Shown here one piece after another: positions 20,472 through 35,400 of a stretch of DNA of 64,000 nucleotides. Numbering within the stretch: position 1 is the first letter of the stretch; each line of letters opens with the position of its first letter. Source of the stretch: Punica granatum (Eukaryota; Streptophyta; Magnoliopsida; Myrtales; Lythraceae); NCBI RefSeq assembly GCF_007655135.1, contig NC_045128.1:15330230-15394229 (forward strand). The letters run 5' to 3'. A program made the translations under genes and the position numbers. The notes under the pieces were generated by a model that saw only the letters and a program-made list of their open reading frames with translations, was not told the DNA's origin and ran no database searches.

Positions 20472-23400
20472 ATGGCAATTGACGGGAGTTTCAGTGTCGA
20501 ATTCGCACTTAGGAGGTTCCTCGCTCACTGCCCTGAGCTCGTAAACCACCCGCAGATTGATTTGCTCTCGAAAAAGGTACTTCACCTTTGTGGCAATTTA
20601 GATATGAAGATTTGAAATTTTGTTGAATTCAGTTGAGCATGGAACCTGGAGTGTGATACTATGATATTGGGTTTGCAGGGAGCGCTTTTGACCGAAGATG
20701 ATGTGGTCAATGCTGCACCGCAGATATTTTTGCACCCAAAGTACACGGTCCCGCTAGTCGGGTGCTTCCGTCCTCTTGCAAGGAGAATTGTGGATCAAGT
20801 GGTTTCTCTGCTCCACCTTGTTCCTAATTTAAGGTCAAACACGAGTGGTACCGCCAATGGAAATGGGAACATTTTGACGGAATCAGAAATCCTCTGTGGT
20901 AATGTGATCGAGCAGTGTGTTAGAAATGGGATGGGTTTGAAGCTTCACGAGTTTGCTTGCCTGGCCTTCTGTTGCGCCCTTGATTTGGCCCCCTTTTTGA
21001 CCGGGTAAGCTCACGCCTGTACTTTTGCCTGTTAAGTATTCACTACTTATTGCTAGTTCTACATAGTAGTAAATGGCACAAGCTTTTTGGTGGTTGTTCG
21101 TGATGCTAATCTACTTCCCTTTGAAGGACCAGCTACTTTTGTTATAATAATGTCGTTCTGTGTGAATCACAGGAGCATAGAATTGCATATATATGGACAT
21201 GTAAAGGTTAACTTGCATTTTTTGTCTTTATTGATTATTGATATGGATGTTATCAATTTCCTGTTATTTACATTTATGGAAAGGTACAATTATCCCTGGA
21301 AACAAGAGGACTAGTTGAAAACACATCAACTGTTTGATTAATAGAAGTATGCCTTAAAAGTATAGGCATAAAGAAATAACAGTATAAACTGAAATGAATG
21401 AATATATTGTTGATTTATTATATGTTAAGGCATTCAAATATATCCAACAGATCCATCCATTGTAATATGATAAGTGGTTCTCTCCCCCAATTAGTAAATT
21501 GGGGAATGGGTATTTGGATTGAACCCAGGTTTTTTACAGAACAAGTTGTAGGTTGAGATGACTGACCTTTGTGGCCAATAGCATAATGAGCCGAACTCAA
21601 GCTCCTTTTGTTATTGGTTTCTGCGCCCTCTGTTGCTTTTCTTATTACATAAGTTTATCGAATTAAAAAAAGTGAGGCCATTTGAAAGGGTTGTTGCCTA
21701 TAAAATATAGATGCGTTCGTATGAGGCATTCCTAGTTAGTCAAGACTGCCTCTATATTCTTTTGGTTGTGCAGATGTTTCTAGAGTAGACGGAGAGTTTT
21801 TGACTATTGTATTTTATTGACATGCTTCGCCGTGCTATGTCCAGGCCTATATTGGATTATTTTAAGTTCGCACCACCTCCTTTTGAACGCGTTGTGTCAA
21901 AAGATTTTGACTTGTCTGTCAAGGTAACTCTTCTCTACTCTTAATCAATTAAGCATTAAATGTTTCAATATAAATAATTAGTTATTTTTTTCCCAGAAAA
22001 TGTTAGTCAATCTCAATTTCTTTTTTAGGGAATGTTTCAGAAAATTTTTTTTGGGAGTTTTCTACATCGAATAATACAACTTTTCGCAATAAAGCTTCAT
22101 GCTTTATAATATTTAAAGTAGATCTAAGTAGGCTTTTTGCTCTTATGATGATATGTTTAGCACCAATAATTACTAATGAAGAGATTGTTTTGCATTATAA
22201 TTTATTTGATTTTGCTTTTAAAATTCTTATAGAAGAATTTGGAACATTAAAATATTTATCCTAGCAAATTTACATATCATTAATTTTGCTTTTAAAATTC
22301 TTATAGAACAATTTAAAACAATAATATGCTTATTCTAGCAAATTTACATATCAAAAGTGAGCTGAATATTGACTTTAATTGTCACTATATCTTCATAAGA
22401 TATCTTTAATATTCTATTGCATCTGTTAAATATTATTGTAATGCAAATATCGTTTTGAAGAATTTCTTTGGAAATAAAGCTCATTATGTATATCTGTCTA
22501 TTTATCTATTTTATTTAAAGTTCATATATCAATTTTCATTTTTTTGTCTATATATTTTTTTGCACAACATGGAATCATTACTATGATTTTATCTAGAATG
22601 TGAATAAACTCTTTGTATTTGGTTTTAATTATACAGACATGTTTAGTATCCAAATTGAAAATCCTGTGATTTATTTGTTAATTTTATGATATTAAATCAT
22701 TCCATATATTTTTAATTTTGCTTTACTATTAAAGTTACTGGAATTAAAGTATATGAAAAAGAATGCTTCAATTGTAATTTATACTTCTAAAAGTATTTTA
22801 ATAAAAATTTGAAAGAACAAGACCATCAAAAACCATGCATTGCATGGGGTAGTTGGTATTTAATTCAGAACCAGGTCCACTTGATATAACTAGATCAACT
22901 TAAGGCATTTCATGATAAATTTAGCAAGTGGATATCCCTTGTTTTTGTCTTCTCATTGATTGCACCATCTTTATTTACCTCATTCTTCGACTCTTCTTGT
23001 CATTATCAGGTTGATGGACATTTATTGGATGTTGTCCGGACATCTTATTGCTTCTTGGTTGTCTCCCCGGAGATGTTCTCTAAACTCTGGGATTGGTCCT
23101 GTTTCCTAGACCTAGCAAATCAGTTGAGGGATTTCTTGAGCAGCACTGAACAAAGAAATGGCACCGCAGACATCAGATGGTGTACAGCACAGATTCTAGC
23201 AATTATCTTCAATTTGGGAAACACATCAGCAGCACTCGACATCGTACCAGATGAAGCATTTGAATGTTTACTGCGGTCAGTTAATTAGATTTGTCCCTTA
23301 GATGATTGCTGTAATCAACACTGGAACTACTGATTTTCCAACATCTGCTGTAATTCATTTTATTTTGTCTTTGCTTGTTCTGCAGATGGGAGGAGTTCTC

Positions 23401-26400
23401 TAGGGATATCAGCTTGGAGAAGGCTACATTGTATATTGAGTCATGTGAACAGATCAACTCAGATACAAACACTGATTTTAATCGAGATAACTTGCTTGGT
23501 TCTCTGGCTGTAAATTCAATGGCCTTCTCACTGTCGACAGATAGAGAGGAGTCGAGGAGTCAAAAGCTGGCACAACGGTATCGAATTTGGAAGTAGCATT
23601 ATTTCTTGTTCTTTCATAATTTTTTTTTTCATTCTTATTATAGTTTTGTTGGAAATTTGGCAACTGCTATATCCTTTATGCCTAGATGGTGATGGCACTT
23701 TGTAGTTGTGATGCTCGTTCTCTATATGTCTGGATTTGTTTAGAAAAGTTATTTTCTTTTGTATTACCTCAGGGATGAGAAGGCATTCAGTAATCCATTT
23801 GTACTGACATCATCATTAAGGAGAAGCTTTGAGATGGTTCTACTGGCTGTTTACCAGAAGTGGCCGGTGTTACTTCACGGTCCACCAGGAGTGGGCAAAT
23901 CTGCTCTTATTCACAAGTTGGCTCAAGATAGCGGGAATTATGGTATTTATCTGGTTGCAGCATGTGATAGTCAATATGAAATTGTCCTGTCAGTTTTAGT
24001 TTCCTATTGCAAAATTCCTAGCGATTGCCTAGTATTATGTTGGATTAGATATGTAACGGATATATGATAAATAGTGCCTTTGCAATTGCTGGATCATTTA
24101 AATTTTTGGTCATTGGAGATGGAACTTGTTACATTCTAAATTTAGGAACTCTCATGGTATATGTTGGATTTTCCTACTGTTGATTGTTGTCTCTTACTGC
24201 AAAGCATAGCTGATAATCATGTTTCCTAGGTTATTTTAATTACCAAAGATGGTGTATGGAGAACTAAAAATGCAGCCGCCAAGAAAAACAGTTAATTAGA
24301 TTGACTGACACCCTTTAAGGAGTGGGAAAAACCTTACACTACAATTTACTTATCAATTGTGGTTGTGGAGTTCATTGTGGTTTGTTCACTGTGGCTTTAG
24401 GTTTTGTCATTGAATTAAGAGCAGTGTTCATAGTTTTTATTTTTTTTTCTGAACTTTCCCTTCCATATTGTTGTTACCAATCTCTCTGGTTTCTTATTTC
24501 CCACAACTTCTTGTTTCCAGTACTGTATATTCACATGGATGACCAAATTGATGGCAAAACATTGCTGGGGAGTTACGCCTGTACCGAAAAACCAGGGGAA
24601 TTCAGATGGCAACCTGGGTCACTTACTCAGGTCTGTCGCACTCGAAGAATATTGATGTTTTACTTGTCTCAAAAAGGAAGAACGATAATATGTTAGATCA
24701 GACTCTTTAGAGCGTCTTAACATTAATTCCTCCCCAAAAAAAAAAAGAGATCTTTACAAGTGCGTGCAACTTTCTTACAGGCTGTTCAAGGTGGATTTTG
24801 GGTTGTCTTTGAGGATATTGACAAAGCTCCATCTGATGTTCATTCCATCTTATTACCTTTACTGGAAGGTGCAAGATTTTTCATGACTGGTCATGGGGAG
24901 GTAATTCCTGCTGCTGCTGCCTCCTCTCTTTCTCCCTCTCTGGAATATGAAAACCTTTTTTTCTGGCTCCTTTTGTTCTCTCTCTCTCCCCCCCCCCTCT
25001 CTCTCTCTCTCTCAAGTCGGTTTTCTTTTTCAGGTTAAGATATCTTGAGATATTCCTGCATGTGACTTTTCAATCTCTCCTTTTTTCTCTAGTTTTTTAG
25101 AATAAAAAGTTTTATTATTTCATTAGTTGTCTGCTAAGTTCAGTTTTGGTTTTTAATCTTAATAAACTATTGGGTCAGATGTTATAAATCATTCTTCGCA
25201 ATTTTTGTAATTGCACTACTTGGTTAACAATCTGTTGTATCAGACTTCATGTTTGCCTGTCTTACTTTGCATGTCTTATGACAAATATGAAGTTCATTGA
25301 TAATTGCTAATTATCTGAATTTTACTTTGCTGTAATTGCCTCCACTTAATTTCTCGCGCTGAGTTTTTTGTTGCCGATATGACCAAGTGAAGCAAGTAGG
25401 GGATTTCTTTTACATCAAGCTTCTATTGTTAAAGTCATATGGTTAACTCTGCTAATTCTTGGTACTTCTGCAGAAAATAAAGGTTGCTGACAGCTTTCGA
25501 TTATTTGGAACTATTTCGGCGTCAAGGCATAATACATCTTCTGGTAAAGGATCTGCCTCCTGCCGCGTGTTCTCCAACTCTTCTCTGTCCTAATAAGCTA
25601 TTCTTAAAATACTTGATTTTGCATCCTCTGTTTTCACTTATGCTTATGTCATATGAGTGTATCTAATGGTTTACCCCGTTGTAGGTTCTAGTTGGCCTGG
25701 GAATCTGTGGAGGAAAGTCATGATCAGGCAGGCAAGTCATGAGGACTTGAAATGCATATTGAAGATTTGCTTTCCAAGTTTGGAGCCTCTCTCTGAAAAG
25801 TTAATAGGTGAGCTTTTCTCTAATGATCAGCCCTAGGTAGCTGAATCCTATTCAGTATATAAGAAAACTGTATATATTGTATCTTAATAATGCTGTTTAT
25901 ATTATCACAGAAACCTTCAAAAAGGTCAATGATGGAGTGGAGCATAAACTCACGGGATGGAATTCTACTTCTGGCAGATTTTCTTTAAGGTAAATAGCGA
26001 GTCCGGGGTTGCCATTGTTGGTTCTAAAGCTGGTTATGAATCATTTGACATTTCAATTTGCATGGTGGCAGGGACCTCCTAAAATGGTGCAAGAGGATAG
26101 TAGGATCAGGCAATTGCTTCCTGGGGAGCAGCTTGTCAGTTCACGAGTGCCAAAGAATATATGAAGAGGTATTATTTGAGATTGTAATCAAATGTAGTTT
26201 CTGCTTCTTGTAGCATGATCCTAATAAAATATAAACCATTATTTCAGGCTGTCGATGTATTTGCAGCCTTCTTATCTTCAGCAGAAAACAGGAAGGCAAT
26301 GAGAAAGGAAATTGCGAGCATTTGGGCGGTTCCAGTTTCAGTGGCAGAGGCTTTATATCCCGATCACAAACCTGTAATTCAGGTTGCTTTGCATGCTTTA

Positions 26401-29400
26401 TATAATTTTCAAATGGAAAACCAACTTTTATATGCCTTTTTTGATGAGTCTGAACTGTCTGTTTCCCCGGAAACTGCAGGATTTACTCTCCGAGTTAAGA
26501 GTTGGACGTGTCACTCTCCAAAAATCTCGAACAGCTGTTAGTGCATTTTTATTGCATGTCCTAAGATACTCTGTTACGCAGTTGATAGAGTACTTACAAT
26601 GTAATTATACTTTTTGCAGTTGTGCAATGAAAGAAAGCCTTTCGTTGAAATCCGAAGTTCTTTGCATGCCATTGAGAGAACAGCTTGCTCTGTCAAGTAC
26701 AATGAGCCTGTACTGTTGGTTGGGGAAACGGGTACAGGAAAGACTACTCTTATCCAGAATCTTGCTTCAAGGCTTGGTCAGAAGCTCACTGTTTTGGTAT
26801 GAAAGTTTACTTGACAAAGTATAGTTAGTTAATTTCTGTTGACTCTGTTTGATGTTTATCATGACATTTTATTGTTCTGCAGAATTTGAGTCAACAAAGT
26901 GATGTTGCTGACTTATTGGGGGGTTTTAAGCCTATGAGTCCGCACTTTGTGTGCATACCGCTTTACAAGGAATTTGTGGAACTGTTTTCAAAGTCATTTT
27001 CTGCAAAGGTATTCCCAATCCTAGTGGAGCTTGTCTTCCATTGTATTTGTTACACAATTCATAAACTCTCTCTCTGCACAGTCTGATCTTTTAGGAATAT
27101 TAGTAGCATAACATTTTACCAGAGCAAAGGTTGTAATCATGGTCGCTAATCTTCAAAAGCTCATGATCTGTTTATTTCTTATTATATTTGGTTCTAGTTT
27201 GCATGATGCACGAGTCAAGCCTGACTTGCACGTGTGGAATTGAAATAGCATTGTTCATGGACATCATTTTTGCAGCTTCAGATCAAATTAAGCTTCATAT
27301 CAACATCATCAGCATTATTAACTTGGTGTTTGCATGAGATATACAGGTAAATGCCAATTATACGGTTTGCCTGCAAGAGCATTTCAGCAACAAGAACTGG
27401 AAAGATTTGTTGATAGGGATGTGGAAGGCTGTTAAGACTGTCCGAGATTCTATGAAGGCACGAGTTGTGAACCCTAGTAAAAAGCGGAAGAAACCATTCA
27501 ATGGGGAGGCATGGGATAATTTTTCCATGAAACTTGAGACAGCATCTCGGCAGGTAGGAACGTCATCGGGGATGGTATTCTCATTTGTTGAAGGAGCTTT
27601 TGTGTGTGCCTTGAGGAATGGAGAATGGATCCTGCTGGATGAAGTGAATCTTGCTCCGGCGGAGACTTTACAGAGAATAGGTGGGGTGCTTGAAGGAGAA
27701 GGATCTCTCTGTTTAGCTGAGAGAGGGGATGTTAGATTTATTAGGAGGCACCCGAATTTCCGCATATTTGCCTGCATGAATCCCGCTACAGATGCTGGCA
27801 AGCGGGACCTACCTCATTCGATTCGCAGCAGATTTACAGAGTTATTCATTGATGACTTGTTAGATGATGGTGATCTGAGCGTCTTTGTTAGTAAATTCGT
27901 GGAAGAGAACCAATTGAAGGAAGATATAGTAAAGCGTATAGTAAGGTTTTATAGAGCTGCTAAAAAGGATTCCGAAGAGAAACTACAGGATGGGGCCAAT
28001 CAGAAGCCACAGTATAGCTTGAGGTCCCTCTTTCGTGCTCTAGAATACACAAGGAAGGCAAAAAGATCCTTCACGTTCGAAAAAGCTCTATATGATGGGT
28101 TTTGTATGTTTTTCCTCACTTTGTTGGACAGACCCAGTGGCAAGATAATGGAGCGGATGATTTTGTCATACTTGCTGGGAGGCAAGGTGCCTCCTCATAG
28201 ACCATTTGACTCGTACATCACCATAAATACAAATTCAAGCCCTGACGATTTTGTAGAGAAGTATGTTCGGACTAAGACAGTGAAGGAGCAGATAACGAAC
28301 TTGGCTCGAGCAGTTTTTATACAAAAATACCCTGTGTTGTTACAGGGGCCCACTTCAAGTGGGAAAACAAGTCTTGTTCGTTATCTGGCAGCTGTTACCG
28401 GACGGGAATTTGTTCGGATTAATAACCACGAACACACTGATCTGCAGGAATATCTGGGTTCTTATGTAACAGATTCTACCGGGAATCTCGTGTTTCACGA
28501 AGGTGTACTGGTCAGAGCTGTTCGAAACGGCTTTTGGATTGTTCTGGACGAGCTCAATCTTGCCCCATCTGATGTTCTTGAAGCATTAAACCGATTGCTG
28601 GATGATAACCGAGAGCTTTTTGTGCCTGAACTGCAAGAAACAGTAAAGGCACATCCTAATTTTATGCTCTTTGCCACTCAGAATCCGCCCACTGTGTATG
28701 CTGGCCGAAAAATGCTTTCTCGAGCTTTTCGAAACCGGTTCGTGGAAATCCATGTTGATGAAATCCCTGAAGAAGAGCTGACAACTATACTAGAGAACAG
28801 GTGCAAAATAAGTGAAAGCTACGCGAAAAAGATGGTTGAAGTTATGAAGGATTTGCAGCTTCACAGACAGAATAGCAATGTGTTTGCTGGTAAACATGGG
28901 TACATAACCCCTCGTGATCTGTTTCGCTGGGCCGATCGTGTACGGGAGTGTGCAAACTCGAGGGGCAATTCCATATCTAAAAATCATCGATATGAAGATC
29001 TAGCAAAAGAGGGCTACTATCTTTTAGCTGAAAGATTGCGGGAGGAGAGTGAAAAGAGTGTGGTCAAGGAAGTTCTTAAGCGACATTTCCACCTGATCCT
29101 TAATGAGGATGACTTGTACATGCAGGTAAAAATTCTGATCATTTTGATCTTTGTGATCTTTACACATCTTGCCTGCAGTGAAGATGAAAAATTATATTTC
29201 GCATTCAAATGTTTGATTGCACATTTGATTGCAATGATTGTCTACATGCATAGAAATGGTTGTTGATATGGTGTGTTCTCCTGTTGGATAATGCATATTA
29301 CTTTGTAATTTTCCTCTCTTAAGGTCCGAGTGGAATATTGATGATTGCCCTGCTTATAAGTGAAATTTGCCATATCAGTAAATCCTCCAAACAACAAAAG

Positions 29401-32400
29401 TGAACTACTCGGATATCCCTCGCCATTTGGGAAATCGTGGCTTTTTGGATTTATCTTGCTTCACCATCTTTCATGGTGCTTGATGCATCTGATGATTGAG
29501 GGCTGAATCTCCTTCTGGAAGTTGAGATGAAAATATATCTGTTATCAGCATCAGTTGGTTCTTTCTAATTTATGAGTTCTTGCAGGAGATATCTCAGGCG
29601 GAAACTACTGTCAACCCAGACAACGATTTCATGAGCCTCAGGAAGTATGACTTGGCATGGGGCCGCTCTCTTTTTGTGCATAGCATGTTATACCTTTATA
29701 TGATGTATATATGTTCTTACTGTTGATTGCAGTGTTATATGGACAAAGAGCATGTGGAGGATGTATAGTCTCGTCAAGCGTTGCTATGAGCTGCGGGAAC
29801 CAGTTCTTCTTGTAGGAGAAACTGGCGGTGGAAAGACTACAGTCTGTCAGTGGCTGAGTGTTGTTTTGAAGTCAAAACTACATATTTTGAACTGTCACCA
29901 GTATACAGAAACATCTGACTTTGTGGGGGTCAGTTGACTTTGCTTTACTCATGTTCTTGAACTATATTGCTTTACTTATGTTCTTACTATATCGCTTTCA
30001 AAGTTTTGCATAATTTCCTTGTGGATTCTTCTTGCTGATAGCAGCTCATATATTGTTTTGTAGGGTTTCTTTCCCGTCCGGGAGAGATCAAGGTTGATTT
30101 TGGGGTTTGAGGATCTACTCAGACAGCTAGTGGTCTCAAATGCCTTTATCAACTATCCCAGGGCTACAGTATGTCTCTTACTGAAAGATAGACAACTTGT
30201 TGTCAAGGTTTCTGTGGTCTTAATACTCATATGTGTTGTATGCTGTTTCTCATCCATTCCATCTCTTCAGGTGATTTCTTTTGACATTGGAAAAGCTTCT
30301 TCAACTCTGGACCAACTGGCTAATATCATAAATGAGTATCGACAAGATCTGATCTCTCCTTCTGGAGTCACTTTAGAGGACATTGATGCTTTTGAGCGAA
30401 TGAAATCTGAGCTTGCGCAGTTGCATGAGAAGTGGCAGACTATATTTACGTGGCAAGATGGGCCTCTTGTACAAGCAATGAAGGGTGGTCATCTGTTTCT
30501 TGTGGATGAAATATCTTTGGCTGATGATAGTGTACTTGAGAGATTGAATAGTGTCTTAGAGCCCGAAAGAACTCTGGTAAGTGACCTCATTCTATTTTAA
30601 GTGAAAAACTGGTTTTGGAGTTGTCCAGGTCCTCTCTAGCACTGTATAGGGAATATTGTTTTTTTTAACTAATTGTTTTACCCATTCATTTTTATTTTTT
30701 TGCCCCCTAATAAGTTGGTAATAGTCTTTTTTCCTTTCAAATCCAAGACACTACAATTTGAGTTTTTGGTATTCTTTACTAAGCACATGGATACCTGTCT
30801 TTGAGGTTATGGTAGAATTCTTCTACTACACATGCAACTACTATCACCCAAACATCTTTACTTGTTTTCTGTGCATTGATAATTTTTCTAAATAGCAAGT
30901 TTTGAGTTTTCTGTTCATACTTTTCACTTGTAGTCTTTGCCGGAGAAAGGAGGCTCTGTGATGGAAAAGATCACTGCACACAAGGGCTTCTTTGTCCTCG
31001 CAACTATGAATCCTGGTGGTGATTATGGGAAGAAGGAGCTATCGCCAGCCCTTCGTAATCGATTCACTGAGATATGGGTACCGTCTGTTACTGATCTAAA
31101 TGACCTAAGGAGTATTGCTTCACAAAGGTAAGCTTCTCGTTGGTTAGACATGCTTCGAATTTTTTCTTGTTTTATGTCACTTGCATTTCTTAAGTCTGTG
31201 TTATGTAAATTTCTGCTACAGGATCTCCAGACCAGAATTCTCCTGTGTGGTGCATCCAATGACAAAGTTTTGGGAGGTAAGAGTAGTCAAGAATACGGGA
31301 ATGTTATCTATCAAAAGAAAAAAAAAAGGAATATGGGACCCCCTCTCTCTTTCTCCCCCCATAGTTATATATGTGATTCAATTATGGTGAATCATTGTCC
31401 AATATCCAGAAAATGGGCTGATACTGATTTGCGGATATTGTTCTTCAAGCAGTAGTTCATTTTATTATTCGTTTTTTATACTTGAGAGGAAAATTTGCAA
31501 TTCCAGAAATTGATTAATTTTCAATCTAGCTGGCTTCAGTTGTCCAGATTGTTTCTGATTAACCTTTTTATATGTGCTCTCTGCTGCAGTGGTTTAATAA
31601 CTTACATGTCGGGAGGACTCTCACATTAAGAGATCTCCTTTCGTGGATTTCTTTTGTCAATGTGACGGGGGAAAGTTTAGGAGTGGAGTATGCGTTGCTT
31701 CACGGGGTTTTCCTTGTTCTGCTTGATGGGCTTAGTTTAGGTAATTTTATACTCAGTGCTGCTCAAAGCATACATCTGTTTTTTTAATTATCATTATACA
31801 CTTGATGTTATATTAGATTATTTATTTATTATTATTTTAATGCAGAAGATTGTTGAAAATCGTATTCAAGTTTTGTTTTTCTCTTTTTCCTTTTGCTATT
31901 TATTTCTCTCTTAGATATTTAGGCATAATCCATTGCACGTGTAAGAAAAATTCTTATGCAAAAGAATCTGTAGTTTTCTTATTTGAACATTCAACTGTTC
32001 AGTTTTGATGCCTTCCATAATTAATTTAACAAATTAACATCCAGTTATCTCAATCTCATGAGAGCTTTTCTTCTTTCTTTTTTGAGTTTGCAATTATTGG
32101 AGATTCTGAAACTAAGTTTTACATTATCCTTGTACTGCAGGGACTGGAATCCAGAGGAGTGAAGCTGAAGAGCTTAGAAGGAGATGCGTGCAATTTCTTT
32201 TAGAACATCTACAGGTGTCGTGTTTGAGAACTTCGTTGCATCCTCTATTATTTCATTCTGACTAATTAGTTCCATTTACCTCATAACTGTTTTGTTGGTC
32301 GTAAGAAAGTGGAGAAGATGTGATTAACCACTTCAATTTCTAGCCACAAGGATAGCTTAAATTCATGGAACAATGTCGTAATGCTAATGCTGAAGTAGGT

Positions 32401-35400
32401 GGAATCTGGTGGTGATATATATATGCGCTGTTTACGTAAATTTGGTAGTAATGTGAAACAATCTCTGGATTTTAAGTTCTATTAATAAAATCTTCGAAGC
32501 AACCAATAATACAAGTATCAAAAGTTTAGGACTGACAGTTGGTGTATATAAGAAAAATGATGTTTCTGTTTATAAAGCTATGTCAGTTACTTCAAAAGTT
32601 ATTAGTTCAGAAAGGCCTTGCTTTTCAAGGCTTATGGGAAAAGGACCTCGTCTAGTGTGATATTTTAGCTGGCATCGAATAATGTGAATGATAACTGAGG
32701 AACCTAAAGGAAAAAGAAGCCCCATTTGCAAATTAGCCAGTAGCCTAAGTGAGTCAACTTGGGGGTGATAACCCGTATCATTGCCATACTTATATCATCG
32801 TAGCTTCCAGATCATTTATTTAAATCTTCAGAGATTATTTAATCTTTAATTGTCTTTCTCTATCATATGATGAAGGATTTCGTATTTTTTCTAAATATAT
32901 ATGCAGGTAGATGGCAATTCTCCCGAGTACTTGACCCTTTCGAAAATGGAAAAATATGGGTGGGGCAATCATGGAACAGCAGAAGTTAAATCCTGCAGTG
33001 AAAATATGGAGTGTGATAATGTGTTTGGTATTGATCCATTTTATGTTGAAAGAGGTAACATCTTTATATGTGTCTCTATTTGTCAGCTCGCGGGCTCTTG
33101 ATATAAGCTAAATGTTCTTTTTCTTGGTTCTACTCAGGAAATATTCGTTTTGAAGCGGAGGAGTTTGAGTTATTAGCTCCAACTACTCGGAGAAACGCCT
33201 TGCGGGTGTTGCGAGCTATGCAGCTCAGAAAGCCTGGTATTTTGTCATGCAGTACTAAGTTTATCATCTTCTTTCCCCTGTTCTTTTTCTAAATTTAAAC
33301 ATATATTCTTTGGTCATACTTCCAGTTCTATTGGAAGGCAGTCCTGGTGTCGGGAAAACAAGTTTAGTTGTGGCGCTGGGAAGATTTTCTGGGCATGAAG
33401 TCATAAGAATTAATCTATCTGAGCAGGTCTGTGGTGGGATATATGTCTTCTGTTCTTTATTTTCCTTCATCGTTGTTATTCCTTTATCAACTGTAGACTC
33501 TTTTTTGACTGTGTCATGCAGACTGATATGATGGATTTATTGGGGTCCGACTTACCAGTGGAAAGTGATGATGAAGGAATAAAGTTTGCGTGGTCTGATG
33601 GAATACTTTTACAGGTTAGCTTTCTTCCAAGAAGTTTCTCCTTTATGCTGGTCTCTTTTATCTTTCCTCTTTGTTCTGTTCTATGCTTTATTGCTTAATA
33701 TTAACCATTTGTTGAAATTTATAGGCATTGAAAGAAGGCTGTTGGGTGTTGCTAGATGAGCTTAATCTTGCTCCACAATCTGTTCTAGAGGTAGACTTTT
33801 GAATCTTTTATTCCGAATTCTTCTGTGGGCTGATGACTTGATGAAATAATATGGTATTGGCATACTATTGTGTGGGTCACTGAATTATAGCCCATTCTTT
33901 TCCAACCTACCAAATGGGCCATTACATATATCCGTAGTTTATAGTTACAGTCTTTGCCTAGATGTGCTTGTTTAACTATTCTATTGGATCTAATGAATGA
34001 TTGATTCAGGGTCTGAATGCTATCTTGGATCACCGGGCAGAGGTCTATATCCCAGAGCTGAACCAGACTTTCAGTTGCCCGCCATCTTTTCGAGTTTTTG
34101 CATGTCAAAATCCTTCAAGTCAAGGTGGTGGCAGAAAAGGACTTCCGAAATCCTTCCTCAACCGTTTTACCAAGGTACATGCATATCTCCTTCCATGATT
34201 GTCGACACTGACAAGAGTAGGGAAAAGAAAAAGATCCCTAGCTTTCAATGTTGTCTTGTATTTGTTATGAGAAAGTCGTTTTTTCTATAGCCGGTTGATG
34301 CTCTTTTCTTTCCCCTGCGTATTTGTTTTAGGTTTATGTTGATGAATTAGTTGAGGAAGATCTCCTTTCCATCTGCACATCGCTTTTCCCATCGATTCCG
34401 AGATCCCTTCTCTCAAAGCTGATTTTATTTAACAAACAACTATTTAAAGAGACGATGACACTTCATAAATTTGCGCATGATGGCTCTCCCTGGGAGTTCA
34501 ATTTGCGTGACGTGGTTAGGTCGTGTGAGATCATCAAAGGTGAGTTTTTTTAATTGGTTTTCCCTTTCGATCCTTCTCTTTATAGTTTTTTGTATTTCTG
34601 CTTTTGTCCTAAAGTCTTGCTGATCTCAATTTATAGATGCCCCTGAAAAGTCAAGAGTCGATTGCTTTCTCGATCTTCTGTATGTCCAGAGAATGCGCAC
34701 AGCTTCTGACCGCAAAGAAGTTCTAAGGCTTTTTGAACGAATTTTTGGGGTAAAGCCATTCATAAATCCTTTTCCCCGGGTGCAAATCAGCAGTTGTAAA
34801 TTAATTGTAGGGAATACTGCCATCAAGAGGAATAACTCGAATATTTCTAAAGTTTCAACTACTGGCCTAAAAATTTTGCCCAGTATTCGCCTGAACTTGG
34901 AAGCTGCTGCTAATTGTGTGAAGCGTCAATGGCTTTGCATCCTGGTTGGTCAATCTTCTTCTGGAAAAACTTCGCTTGTGAGGATGCTTGCTCAGCTCAC
35001 AGGAAACGTACTACATGAGTTGAATCTTTCTTCTGCTACCGATATATCTGAGCTACTAGGAAGTTTTGAGCAATACAATGTTTTTCGTGATTTTCGATCT
35101 GTTATCTCTAAGATTGAAAAATACGTTAATGACTATAGCCGAGTGCTATTAAAACATTCAGTGGAGGCTTCTATAAGTGGGCAAAGAAATCTAATCTCGC
35201 GATGGCACTCGTTCCTTTCTCGCTTGGATTTTGGAGACTCTTCAAGGTCTACCTTGGGGCATCCAGAGGACTTCAGTCTGTTAATGGACATTGTGGAGCT
35301 ACTTAAGCAGGAAACAGAGAGAAATACTTCACCAGGATATTGTTCTACTGAGGAACTAGACAAAATTAAGGCTAGGATTTCGAAATTGCAAGAAGTTTAC

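Larger units (their letters stand above)
20472..26168 (+). other. MDN1: MDN1 exons 1-12: N-terminal domain and AAA1
   Basis: Exons: 20472-20576, 20679-21004, 21845-21923, 23010-23275, 23386-23577, 23773-23942, 24521-24630, 24781-24900, 25474-25543, 25685-25807, 25911-25989, 26072-26168. The AAA1 Walker A (GPPGVGKS) is at 23879-23902. The sensor/insert part VLYIHMDDQIDGKTLLGSY is in exon 7 and the Walker B (WVVFEDIDKAPSDV) in exon 8. Phases close exactly at exon 3, 7, 8 and 12. Confidence 0.85.

Noticed and set aside
21460..21600. SINE in midasin intron 2
   Set aside because: A box B-like CCTGGGTTCAATCC is visible on the minus strand, but no convincing box A or A-tail could be placed.
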